From assembly GCF_021044775.1 (NCBI RefSeq), contig NZ_JAJNOQ010000014.1, forward strand, positions 1 through 49,902: a DNA stretch of 49,902 nt, read 5' to 3'. Each line of letters begins with the position of its first letter. Within the stretch, counting starts at the first letter, position 1. The notes beneath the pieces were generated by a model. It saw only the letters and a program-made list of their open reading frames with translations. It ran no database searches and was not told the DNA's origin. The DNA comes from Paraeggerthella hominis (GTDB lineage: Bacteria > Actinomycetota > Coriobacteriia > Coriobacteriales > Eggerthellaceae). Shown here piece after piece: positions 15,432-22,578 of the stretch. The position numbers and the translations under genes were made by a program.

Positions 15432-16211
15432 ATGGAAGTCTACGCAGTGAGCAATTACAAGGGCGGCGTGGGAAAGACCACGACCGCCGTCAACCTGGCG
15501 ACCCTTTGGGCAGCGCAGGGGAAGCGGACGCTGATCATCGATTTGGATCCGCAGGCGTCCGCAACCGACTTCTTCGGTTTGTACGAGCAGGCCGAGGCGA
15601 CCGAGCGCAGCAGCATCGGGCTGCTCTATGCAGACATGCCCGTGGAGCAGGCTGCCCACAAGACCGAGATCGCCAACCTCGACTGCATTCCGTCCACCAT
15701 CGGGCTCATCGACCAAAACGAGCTCGTGCTGCGCGAGCAGAGGCTCAAGTTCGCGCTCGACGACGCGCAGGGAGACTACGACGCCGTGGTCATCGACTGC
15801 TCGCCGAACATGAAGCGGCTCGCCTTCAACGCGTATCTCGCCTGCGCCGGGCGCGGAAGCGTCATCGTGCCGGTGAAGCTCGATGCGACCGTCATGCGCG
15901 GAACCGCGCTCACGGTATCGGCTATCCGCTCGATTGCCAACGCGCTGCGCATGCCGGTTCCCGACTACCGCATCCTGCGCACCATCGTGCCCGGGCGCAT
16001 GACCAACGCCGAGAAGACCGGAGCCGCCGTGCTCGACAAGTTCTTCCCCAAAGAGCAGCTAGAAACCGTCATCCACCAATCGACGAAGGTTGCAGAAGGC
16101 AGCTGGCAGTGGCAGGCAGTAACCGCATTCGAGCCGTCGAGCAGGCCAGCAAAGGACTACGCCGCGCTCGCGCGCGAGCTTGAAACCATCACCGCTCGCG
16201 AAAGGAGCTAG
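15432..16211 (+). CDS. parA: ParA-family partition ATPase
   Basis: The 259-residue protein starts with MEVYAVSNYKGGVGKTTTAV, the deviant Walker A of ParA/Soj ATPases. It continues with RTLIIDLDPQASATDFFG (switch) and DYDAVVIDCSPNMK (Walker B). ParA proteins form ATP-dependent patterns on the nucleoid that position plasmid or element DNA through ParB. GAAGGAGG lies 8 bases before the ATG. It heads a plus-strand operon with a small conserved protein (4-bp gap) and ParB (overlapping), and a palindromic site sits in its leader. The length is typical and the motifs complete. In an ICE it probably stabilises the excised circular form. Confidence 0.95.
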   Translation: MEVYAVSNYKGGVGKTTTAVNLATLWAAQGKRTLIIDLDPQASATDFFGLYEQAEATERSSIGLLYADMPVEQAAHKTEIANLDCIPSTIGLIDQNELVLREQRLKFALDDAQGDYDAVVIDCSPNMKRLAFNAYLACAGRGSVIVPVKLDATVMRGTALTVSAIRSIANALRMPVPDYRILRTIVPGRMTNAEKTGAAVLDKFFPKEQLETVIHQSTKVAEGSWQWQAVTAFEPSSRPAKDYAALARELETITARERS

Positions 16212-16215
16212 GACC

Positions 16216-16497
16216 ATGAACATGCAGAAGTATTTGGAGGAATGCAAGCAAGTGGACGTCGCCAACGTCGACCCTGACACGCTGCGCGATTTGGGCGACG
16301 TGGTAATCGACCCGGCGCTCGACGACGAGGCGCGCCTTTTGAGCTTCATCGAGCAGATTGGCAACCCGTACTGCTACAAGTCCGACGGGTTGGTGGTGAA
16401 GTTGTCCTTTGCCAACGAGTGCTCGCTTGAGGATGCATTAGCCCACTACATCACCATGCGCTCCCTCGATGACGTTAAGGAAGGCGATGCGGCATGA
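16216..16497 (+). CDS. Small conserved protein (DUF6870-like), copy 1
   Basis: This 93-residue protein has a conserved centre (LRDLGDVVIDPALDD, then SFIEQIGNPYCYKSDGLVVK and ECSLEDALAHY). The I-G-N-P-Y-C-Y block resembles what is annotated in other gut anaerobes as DUF6870; I recall this pattern but cannot verify it. The start follows AAAGGAGC and lies 4 bp after parA; its stop overlaps the parB start (ATGA). A close paralogue lies at 44219-44473 beside the recombinases. Function unknown; its operon position suggests a role in partition or element control. No membrane segment or catalytic motif is visible. Confidence 0.82.
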   Translation: MNMQKYLEECKQVDVANVDPDTLRDLGDVVIDPALDDEARLLSFIEQIGNPYCYKSDGLVVKLSFANECSLEDALAHYITMRSLDDVKEGDAA

Positions 16498-17396
16498 GCA
16501 ACGCAGATCAGATTGCGAAGGGCTTCTCTATCAGCGGCCTTTTAGACGAACGCGCGCAAGTGCGCGAGCGCTACCCCATCGAAGAGGTGGAAGTGGCAGC
16601 CGTTACAGACAGTCCCGCGAACATCGCCTACTCCATGGATGCAGACGCCATAGCGCGCCTTGCGGCATCGATCGAGCGCGAAGGGCTCACCGACATCCCG
16701 CTTGCCCGTCGCCTGGAGGACGGCAGTCTTGAGATGATCAGCGGCCACCGGCGCAAGGCGGCATTCGCCCTTCTGTCGAAACGCGACGAAAAGTTTGCCA
16801 AGATGCCGTGCCGCATCATGGACGGCATCGACGACAAGCAGGCGGAGGTTTTGCTGCATACGGCGAACTACCACAACAGGCAGCTGAGCGTGATGGAGCG
16901 CGCGGCCGCATCCGCCGCCCTCGGCGAGGAAGTCGAGCGTTTGCGTGAGGACAACCCGGAGCTTGCAGGCGTTCGCAGCGAGGACATCAAGGCGGCCATC
17001 ATCACCGAGCAGACAGGCAAGAAGATCTCGGGCAAGACCATCCAGCGCCAGGAAGCGCGGGCCCGCAAAGCCTCTGCTCTGGCCCCGCAGTGGCAGGCCG
17101 AAATCGAGCGCGCAGCCGTTCCCGACAAGGCAATCGATGTGCTCGCGAAGATGGATGAAGGTAAGCAGCATCGTGCTTTCGAGGCCTTCGAAGAGGGACG
17201 TCCCGACGCCAAATCCACGGTCGCGTTCCTCAAGAATTTCGAGTGCTCCCCAGAGGTCGAGGCAGACTTGCGGCTCGTGAAAGCGCGTGCGTTTCTCGAT
17301 GCATTTGCTGCCGGCAATCACGCTCCAAACGAAGCAGACAAGGAGGCAATCGCTGACATAGTGCGCCTTGCAAGCCAGCTTGCCTCGGTTCGCTGA
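16494..17396 (+). CDS. parB: ParB-family DNA-binding protein
   Basis: The 300-residue protein has the ParB N-terminal domain, including the CTP/Arg-patch equivalent LEMISGHRRKAAFALL (usual form: G-E-R-R). An alpha-helical DNA-binding region follows (about residues 120-200: YHNRQLSVMERAAASAALGE, then KKISGKTIQRQEAR). ParB proteins bind parS palindromes and spread on DNA; KorB relatives also repress many operons. Its start overlaps the upstream gene by 4 bp. The ICE-wide palindromes found here are natural candidates for its sites. Family assignment is firm; the regulatory role is inferred. Confidence 0.92.
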   Translation: MSNADQIAKGFSISGLLDERAQVRERYPIEEVEVAAVTDSPANIAYSMDADAIARLAASIEREGLTDIPLARRLEDGSLEMISGHRRKAAFALLSKRDEKFAKMPCRIMDGIDDKQAEVLLHTANYHNRQLSVMERAAASAALGEEVERLREDNPELAGVRSEDIKAAIITEQTGKKISGKTIQRQEARARKASALAPQWQAEIERAAVPDKAIDVLAKMDEGKQHRAFEAFEEGRPDAKSTVAFLKNFECSPEVEADLRLVKARAFLDAFAAGNHAPNEADKEAIADIVRLASQLASVR

Positions 17397-17701
17397 CCCG
17401 TCAGGGAGTCCGGCTCGGAGCCTGGACTCCCTCTCTAAGCAAGCTACCTATTACGTAATACATACGTAATACAGCGCTTGCTTTCGGGCTTGCCCGGCAG
17501 CTTTCTGCCGCCGTCAAGGCATGTACGCCGTGGGTGTCACCCAAGGCGTGCATGCATCCGAAAAGCAGCCCGCACAGCCAACACCGCATAGATGCGGCGC
17601 AGGCCTGGCGGACTGCCATACGGGGGATTCCCCGTGCCCCTATTAAAACAAGAAGTGCCGGGCGCTATGCGCTTTTCGGCACCTGAGAGAAAGGAACTTC
17701 C
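17397..17701. promoter_or_regulatory. Candidate oriT / relaxosome promoter region
   Basis: These 305 bp between parB and the MobC-like gene hold a dense set of inverted repeats. AGGGAGTCC/GGACTCCCT (17403-17431) lies just after parB. A repeated TACGTAATAC pair lies near 17453-17472. A 23-bp near-palindrome centred on TGGGTG-t-CACCCA spans 17526-17548. CCGCAT-ag-ATGCGG is at 17584-17597, ACGGGG-gatt-CCCCGT at 17620-17635, and GTGCCG/CGGCAC arms at 17655-17682. Such hairpins directly upstream of mobC and relaxase genes are typical of transfer origins. The nick site was not determined. Confidence 0.55.
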
Positions 17702-18112
17702 ATGTCCTACCAATACACCTACTCCTGCCGCCTCGACGCCGATGACAAGTCTCGGTTCTACGATGGCGCGAAGCGCTTCGACCTCTCCCCGTCCGAGTAC
17801 CTGCGCTACCTGATCCGCCTCCCAAACGAGTTCCATGACGGCGAGGCCGACGGACCCGTCGTTGTGCTCGACCGCAAGTCCGTCTCGGGCATCCGCCGCG
17901 AGATCGTCCGCTGGGGCCATCACTACAACCAGGCCGTGCATGCGCTCAACACCTTGGCGCTTGCCACCCGCAAGCGCGGCGAGCTCGACATCGAGTACTT
18001 CACCGTCACCCTCGACAAGGTCTCGGAGGAGCTCGATATCGTCGAGGCCGGACGGCAGGACGTGACCACGGCGCTCATGGAGCTCGTCGCCCTGCCGAAG
18101 GTCGGCGACTAG
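17702..18112 (+). CDS. MobC-like relaxosome accessory protein
   Basis: The 136-residue protein begins with a ribbon-helix-helix-like segment (YSCRLDADDKSRFYDGAKRF, then LSPSEYLRYLIRLP) and has the MobC-type motif WGHHYNQAVHALNTLA around residues 81-96. These proteins bind oriT, bend or melt it and recruit the relaxase. A GAAAGGAACTT ribosome-binding site precedes the ATG, and the stop is 2 bp before the relaxase gene. The context (hairpin-rich region upstream, relaxase downstream) agrees fully. It probably also represses its own promoter, as related proteins do, but that is inferred. Confidence 0.88.
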   Translation: MSYQYTYSCRLDADDKSRFYDGAKRFDLSPSEYLRYLIRLPNEFHDGEADGPVVVLDRKSVSGIRREIVRWGHHYNQAVHALNTLALATRKRGELDIEYFTVTLDKVSEELDIVEAGRQDVTTALMELVALPKVGD

Positions 18113-18114
18113 CC

Positions 18115-19416
18115 ATGCCGGTGCTTAAACCGATTGCCGGGCATACGTCGGTCAAGGGCGTGCGCGACTATCTGATTCACGATGGCCGCGCACTCGCCCA
18201 GGACTTCCTGAACATGTCATGGGACGATCTTGAAATGGAATCTGCTGAAGAGGGTTTCAAGGAAACGTTTGACTGGGCCGAGGAGATGGATGCGACGCGC
18301 GAGGCTTTCGGAAACGACGAGAGCTGGCACGGCCTGCGGGCGCGCACCTACATGCACTACGTCTTGTCGCCAGACCCGGAAGACAGGGTTTCCTTAGAGC
18401 AGCTGCGCGATCTGTCGAAGGCATGGGCGCATGAGAACTTCCCGCACCACGAGGTCGCCATCGTCTACCACGAAGACAACGAGTCCGCCATACCGCATGC
18501 TCATATCGTCGTGAACAACACCGACATCGAGTCGGGCTACCGGCTGCAGGTGCCGAAGCCTCGCGTGCTCTACAAGTCGCTTCAGAACCTCGCCAAGGAA
18601 AGAGGTTTGTCGTTTTTCGCCGACGAGAAGCCGACGGATGCGCCCAGCGACGGATTCGCTGCCTTCTCGGCAAAGCGGAGCTCGCGCGTGGCCCAGCCGC
18701 GCAGCAAGCAGGAAGTCTATATGCGGCGTGCGGAAACCGAGCTTTCCGACAAAGGCGAATACTCCTGGGTGGCCGACATCCGCAGCCGCATGGAAGTTGC
18801 GCGCAGCCTTGCCTCAAGCGTCGGTGAGTTCCAGCAGATCGCATCGATTCTGGGCATCGAGGTCCAGCCCAACTCCGCCAAGGCGAAAAGGCCCGATTGG
18901 ATATTCGTCATCGCAGATCATCCCACCTGGAAGATCTCGGGCGAGAACCTCGGGCTCTCATATGGACGGACCGCGCTTGAGGCCAGGTTCGCACGTGCCG
19001 AAGCTGGCGTTACAGAAGTTGACCGAGCGAAATCCATTCTCGGCCAGGCAATGGACTTCATCGAGATTGAGGACTACGAGCAGCTCACCGTGATTGCTCG
19101 TGCTGTAGGCGTCAACTCAAGGTTCGGCATTATGTGCCTCGACGATTACCAAAGGCGCATCGAGGGCATCGAGGCGAAGCTCGAATCAGCGGAATTGCCC
19201 GCACAGGCCGCCAAGCTGTCGCGCTCCCTCGATGCGCTGAGGTCGGCTCAGAAGGTCAGCATCGAGAAGGGTCTGCTTCCCGAGCACAGGCCAGCAAGCA
19301 CGAGAAGGCATGACGACGATGACGATTATCACCGCGACGGCAACGAGAACAGCAGGCGCACGCGCAACCGCGCCCAAAGCGCACGCGAACGCGTTGAACG
19401 CAACAAGCACAGGTAG
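18115..19416 (+). CDS. Conjugative relaxase (MobP/VirD2-like)
   Basis: The 433-residue protein has the relaxase domain in its first 160 residues: the likely nucleophile Tyr19 in KGVRDYLIHDGRA, and the metal-binding histidine motif AIPHAHIVVNNTD (His128 and His130), with YHED just before. The enzyme nicks oriT, stays bound to the 5' end and leads the strand into the recipient. The C-terminal part is charged and ends in a His/Asp/Arg-rich tail (RRHDDDDDYHRDGNENSRR). It starts 2 bp after the MobC-like gene. Size and motifs fit relaxases of Gram-positive ICEs. Transfer is predicted to start in the 17.4-17.7 kb region. Confidence 0.92.
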   Translation: MPVLKPIAGHTSVKGVRDYLIHDGRALAQDFLNMSWDDLEMESAEEGFKETFDWAEEMDATREAFGNDESWHGLRARTYMHYVLSPDPEDRVSLEQLRDLSKAWAHENFPHHEVAIVYHEDNESAIPHAHIVVNNTDIESGYRLQVPKPRVLYKSLQNLAKERGLSFFADEKPTDAPSDGFAAFSAKRSSRVAQPRSKQEVYMRRAETELSDKGEYSWVADIRSRMEVARSLASSVGEFQQIASILGIEVQPNSAKAKRPDWIFVIADHPTWKISGENLGLSYGRTALEARFARAEAGVTEVDRAKSILGQAMDFIEIEDYEQLTVIARAVGVNSRFGIMCLDDYQRRIEGIEAKLESAELPAQAAKLSRSLDALRSAQKVSIEKGLLPEHRPASTRRHDDDDDYHRDGNENSRRTRNRAQSARERVERNKHR

Positions 19417-19424
19417 GAGCAGAG

Positions 19425-20045
19425 ATGAACATACAGATTTTTTACGACAACGGGCGCATAGACGAGTTCGATACCGAGAACTTCACGCTGCCCCAACCCT
19501 ACGAAGGGGCGAACATGCTCACCAACTTCGAGGTGCGCTTCGACAAGCTGGGAACCGAGAGCCTTTGGCTCCATGCGCATTACTACGATGCCAATCCCGC
19601 CTACATTCAGGAAAACCCACCTGGCGAGATACCGGTCGCACGCAGGAAGATGGGCTGGAGGTTCCTACTCGTCGATCATCGCGAGATAGACCAGGTGGCG
19701 CGCATCGTCGTCGACGGCGAGAACGCAGGTTGGCGGCAAGGCGGCATGTTCGTCAACGGCATCCGCTTCACGCAGACCGCACGCGCATGCTGCCCGCTCA
19801 AGGATTCGGCTTCGCTCAACGCACGCGCAGTAGCGCTTCATGACTATCTAGCCAAGGCGCACAAGGAGCTTGCCAGTGACGAAGAAGCACTCTGCTCGAT
19901 GTTCGGCTTCAGCGCCCAGGCGTATATGAACGTATGCCGCGAAGAAGCGGCGCAGCCCAAGAAGGACCAAGCTGCGCAGGACGCCAAGCCAGAAGTAAAC
20001 GACAAGAGCTGGATCGACCAAGTTAAGGAGGAGAAGGGGAAATGA
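19425..20045 (+). CDS. Unrecognised protein in the mobilisation operon
   Basis: This is a 206-residue protein that I do not recognise. It begins MNIQIFYDNGRIDEFDTENF, contains ARRKMGWRFLLVDHREIDQV and GGMFVNGIRFTQTARACCPL, and has a charged, probably disordered C-terminus (EEAAQPKKDQAAQDAK). No signal peptide or membrane helix is visible. AGGAGCAG precedes the ATG, 8 bp after the relaxase stop, and the gene overlaps the next small gene (ATGA). Its place between the relaxase and membrane proteins suggests a transfer-associated role. That is inferred only from position. Confidence 0.78.
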   Translation: MNIQIFYDNGRIDEFDTENFTLPQPYEGANMLTNFEVRFDKLGTESLWLHAHYYDANPAYIQENPPGEIPVARRKMGWRFLLVDHREIDQVARIVVDGENAGWRQGGMFVNGIRFTQTARACCPLKDSASLNARAVALHDYLAKAHKELASDEEALCSMFGFSAQAYMNVCREEAAQPKKDQAAQDAKPEVNDKSWIDQVKEEKGK

Positions 20046-20104
20046 GAATCGTACTAGGTTTCTTCAAATGGCTGTTCAAGGCCGTTTTCCGCATCTTTAT
20101 GTAA
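20042..20104 (+). CDS. 20-residue hydrophobic/basic small protein
   Basis: A 21-codon frame starts at an ATG overlapping the previous stop (ATGA) and ends with TAA at 20102-20104. A good ribosome-binding region (AGGAGGAGAAGGGG) lies just upstream. The peptide (MRIVLGFFKWLFKAV, then FRIFM) alternates basic and aromatic/aliphatic residues, so it could be an amphipathic membrane-binding helix. The next gene has its own ribosome-binding site directly after this stop. The tight coupling supports a real gene, but it could be only a translational bridge. Confidence 0.5.
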   Translation: MRIVLGFFKWLFKAVFRIFM

Positions 20105-20118
20105 GGAGATATGACACC

Positions 20119-20835
20119 ATGAAGATCAAAGATAAATGCGTTGCAGCCAAGACGTATGTTTTGAAGCATAAGAAAGCTAGCATCGGCATAATTGCCGGAG
20201 CGAGCATTGTGTTGCTGATAGTACTTGTGCTTTGCCTTTGCAATTGCTCGGGCAATAACGAAGCTGCAGGAAACATCACCGACCAAGATCCTATAGGCGA
20301 TATCACGTTTGCTCTTGGCTTCAACAAAGATGGCAACCAGGAAGAGGCCACATCGGACAATTCTGAAGAAAACGTTTCTGATGGCGAGGTTTCAAACGAG
20401 CAAACAAATTCGAATAATGCACCTCAAGAAGGACAGCAAGCACAGCAAAGCCCTGAAACGGCTTCTGAGACTCCTAAATCCTCAGCAGGTAATACAACCA
20501 CCGACAACGGCAGTGATTCTTCGCAATCAACCCCTCCAGCTGCGCAAGAACCTGCCAAGAAATGGGTTGTGGATTACAAGAAAGTTTGGGTTGAGGATTC
20601 AGCAGCCTGGACCGAATCACTGCCGATTTATGGGCGCGAGGAAATAAGCGTCTGCAACATCTGCGGAGCCACAATTACAGGTAATGAATCAGTGCATGGC
20701 AAAGCGCATATGCTTGCGGGTGAAGGGTCTGGCCATCACACCGAAACAACCAAGGTGATAACTGGCTACGACTCCGTATATCACGAGGCAACAGGCCATT
20801 ATGAAACCGTCGAAAACGGTGGCCACTGGGAATAA
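20119..20835 (+). CDS. Membrane-anchored extracellular protein with zinc-finger-like tail
   Basis: The 238-residue protein has a short basic cytoplasmic start, one membrane segment (about residues 20-42: SIGIIAGASIVLLIVLVLCL), a long linker rich in Asn, Glu, Gln, Ser and Pro (about 45-150), and a conserved C-terminal domain. That domain contains YKKVWVEDSAAWTE, a CxxC pair in SVCNICGATITG, and aromatic segments ending in HYETVENGGHWE. The tail resembles small metal-binding modules repeated in surface proteins of gut anaerobes. AAGGAGAT precedes the ATG at 20119. It is the last gene of the plus-strand operon before a terminator hairpin. A surface role in mating contact is plausible but unproven. 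Confidence 0.78.
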   Translation: MKIKDKCVAAKTYVLKHKKASIGIIAGASIVLLIVLVLCLCNCSGNNEAAGNITDQDPIGDITFALGFNKDGNQEEATSDNSEENVSDGEVSNEQTNSNNAPQEGQQAQQSPETASETPKSSAGNTTTDNGSDSSQSTPPAAQEPAKKWVVDYKKVWVEDSAAWTESLPIYGREEISVCNICGATITGNESVHGKAHMLAGEGSGHHTETTKVITGYDSVYHEATGHYETVENGGHWE

Positions 20836-20846
20836 TATATAGAAAC

Positions 20847-20879
20847 GCAGCCGATTCTCTCTGTTGGAGGATCGGCTGC
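20847..20879. terminator. Hairpin between convergent genes
   Basis: GCAGCCGAT (20847-20855) pairs with ATCGGCTGC (20871-20879). It lies between the plus-strand mobilisation operon and the minus-strand ATPase gene and may terminate both. T-tracts are short on either side. Confidence 0.6.
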
Positions 20880-20910
20880 GCATAGGTTTAAGCATGAAGA
20901 AATTTGGATA

Positions 20911-22281
20911 TTACTGGCTTTCCAAAACACTGAACCACATATAAGAAGGAATCCTTAATCCAGCTTCAGTCTGAGCGAATGCCTTAGGGTGTACGATGTA
21001 TGACTGCCCTACACGCTTATTAAAACGCTTCTTAAAACTATCGTAGGAACTTGTGGTGTAGTTCGTGGAGGATTTAACCTCAACGGGATCAATCTTGAAA
21101 TTCGTTACTCCCCCAGATGACAACAAGAAGTCTACCTCAATATCGTTCCGGTGCTTTTCTTCGGAATAATGCGTATAGAAGAACAGCTTTCGACCAGAGG
21201 CTACCGTAGCCTGAGCAATCAGGTTTTCGTGCAACATGCCTTCGTTCAAGGATAAATTGCCGGCCAGAATCTTTCGATACAGTTCCTGCGAGCTTATCTC
21301 GTTTTCTGAAAAGGCAAGGCTTACCAACAGCCCCGTATCTGCCATATAGCACTTAACGCTCGAATCATCCAAGGTTAAAGCGAGCCCGGTATTCGGGTTC
21401 GTGCTCTTAAAGCAAAGATTGCACATCATGGAATCTTCAAGCCAGAATAAAGGATCGTCATAACGGTTGAATTCACCGTTGTCGTCAATTTTGCTTAAAA
21501 CGATTTTCTTATCATGCGTGGAAAGGTAGCCAGGGATATATTCGAAAAGCGCAGAGACTTTTGAACGATATTGTTGCGCAATCTTGTTAATATCCTCGCG
21601 ATACAAGCCAAGAATCTGGCGCTTAGCGCGGTCGGCGGCTTCGAAGTCAAGGTTACCTTCAAAGTATGCCACTACGCTTTGCGGCATACCACCTACCAGC
21701 ATATACTCACGCACCAGATGCGTTGCTCGTTTATGAAAGCGATCAATCAGAGGTTGTTTTTGCTTATAGCATTCGCGAATATAATCAAGTAATTGCTCTT
21801 CTTGGGCAGCTAGAAGAAACTCAGGGAATGTAAGAGGATGCATCTTGAGCTTCTCCTCTTCAGACGGGATGACGATGTTTTTAACATTTTCATGAATCGA
21901 TATCAATGAGCCCGTTTCAAGGTAATCATAGCGACCATCGGCAACAAGATATTTAATTGCCTGACGTGCTTGTGGAAACATCTGAACCTCATCAAAGATG
22001 ATGAGTGATTCCCGCTCGTAGAGCTTGACCCCATATTCGATGGAAATCGTTTGGAAGAACCTATCGAGGTCCAATAGGTTTTCACTAAAGTTATCTTTGA
22101 TCGTTTTTGAGGCGAGGGCAAAGTCGACCAAGGCAAAGGACTTGTAATTTTCTTGACCGAATTTCTTTGCAATCGTAGATTTACCAATACGACGTGCGCC
22201 TTCTATCAATAATGCAGTTGAACCGCTTGAACGGGATTTCCACTCGAGCAATTTACTGTAAATGCTTCTCTGAAGTTCCAT
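20911..22281 (-). CDS. AAA_14/DUF4143-type ATP-binding protein
   Basis: The 456-residue protein has Walker A in ALLIEGARRIGKSTIAKKFG (about residues 23-42) and Walker B in ESLIIFDEVQMFPQARQA (about 92-109). Further on are HPLTFPEFLLAA and the DUF4143 features YMLVGGMPQSVVAYFEGN and SSFLS-like nuclease-fold signals (DIEVDFLLSSGG, then IDPVEVKSS). This architecture, an AAA ATPase fused to a PD-(D/E)XK-like C-terminal domain, is common as single-gene accessory cargo in anaerobes; its function is not established, with toxin- or defence-like roles proposed. AGGAGTAGAT precedes the ATG. GC content is lower than in the surrounding ICE genes, suggesting later insertion between its two halves. Confidence 0.88.
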   Translation of the reverse strand: MELQRSIYSKLLEWKSRSSGSTALLIEGARRIGKSTIAKKFGQENYKSFALVDFALASKTIKDNFSENLLDLDRFFQTISIEYGVKLYERESLIIFDEVQMFPQARQAIKYLVADGRYDYLETGSLISIHENVKNIVIPSEEEKLKMHPLTFPEFLLAAQEEQLLDYIRECYKQKQPLIDRFHKRATHLVREYMLVGGMPQSVVAYFEGNLDFEAADRAKRQILGLYREDINKIAQQYRSKVSALFEYIPGYLSTHDKKIVLSKIDDNGEFNRYDDPLFWLEDSMMCNLCFKSTNPNTGLALTLDDSSVKCYMADTGLLVSLAFSENEISSQELYRKILAGNLSLNEGMLHENLIAQATVASGRKLFFYTHYSEEKHRNDIEVDFLLSSGGVTNFKIDPVEVKSSTNYTTSSYDSFKKRFNKRVGQSYIVHPKAFAQTEAGLRIPSYMWFSVLESQ

Positions 22282-22310
22282 ATCTACTCCTATGCAGCAA
22301 TACTAATTCA

Positions 22311-22392
22311 GCAGTGCGCAAAGTATTATATCGCAATATTGCGGAAGTGCGCAAAGTACGACATAGCCAAATTTGCGGCAGTGCGCAGGGTG
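22311..22392 (-). promoter_or_regulatory. Promoter with three direct repeats upstream of the AAA_14 gene
   Basis: The sequence AGTGCGCAAAGTA occurs at 22313-22325 and 22346-22358, and a variant AGTGCGCAGGGTG at 22380-22392, 33 and 34 bp apart. On the minus strand TATAAT (22330-22325) and TTGCGC (22354-22349) are spaced 18 bp, so two of the repeats overlap the putative promoter. A 12-bp palindrome CGCAATATTGCG lies between them (22332-22343). Helical spacing near 33 bp (three turns) suggests cooperative regulator binding. Confidence 0.6.
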
Positions 22393-22402
22393 TGCCAAAC
22401 GC

Positions 22403-22442
22403 AAAAGGCCGTAGCCTGGCGCTTGCGCGCTGGGCCACGGCC
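22403..22442 (-). terminator. Terminator of the long conjugation operon
   Basis: Arms 22407-22422 and 22427-22442 form a strong 16-bp GC-rich stem with some G-T pairs and a 4-base loop. On the minus strand the stem is followed by CTTTTG. It lies just downstream of the last small gene of the minus-strand operon. Confidence 0.7.
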
Positions 22443-22464
22443 TCATTGTTTGACTAGCGCAAGG

Positions 22465-22578
22465 CTAGTCGATGCCTAACTCCCGTTCTTGCTGGGAGAC
22501 AGCACCCGATACTTTGCAGCAGCAGAAAGCCAAAAGCATCGAAAGAGATATCAAAACGCCAGCTATGAAGAGAATCAT
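22465..22578 (-). CDS. 37-residue membrane protein with a CCC motif
   Basis: A 38-codon frame begins at an ATG overlapping the adhesin stop codon (ATGA) and is preceded by GGGGAGG with good spacing. The peptide starts MILFIAGVLISLSMLLAF, a single membrane segment, followed by CCCKVSGAVSQQ and a charged tail (ERELGID). It is the last gene before the operon terminator. Its strong ribosome-binding site and coupling argue that it is translated. The role is unknown; the three adjacent cysteines at the membrane border could be acylated or bind metal. A second Cys-containing small membrane protein starts the same operon at 37831-37947. Confidence 0.65.
   Translation of the reverse strand: MILFIAGVLISLSMLLAFCCCKVSGAVSQQERELGID

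Noticed and set aside
22311..22392. Three spaced repeats resembling a tiny CRISPR array
   Set aside because: Units are only 13 bp with about 20-bp gaps, the third is degenerate, there are no cas genes, and they overlap a promoter; operators are more likely.
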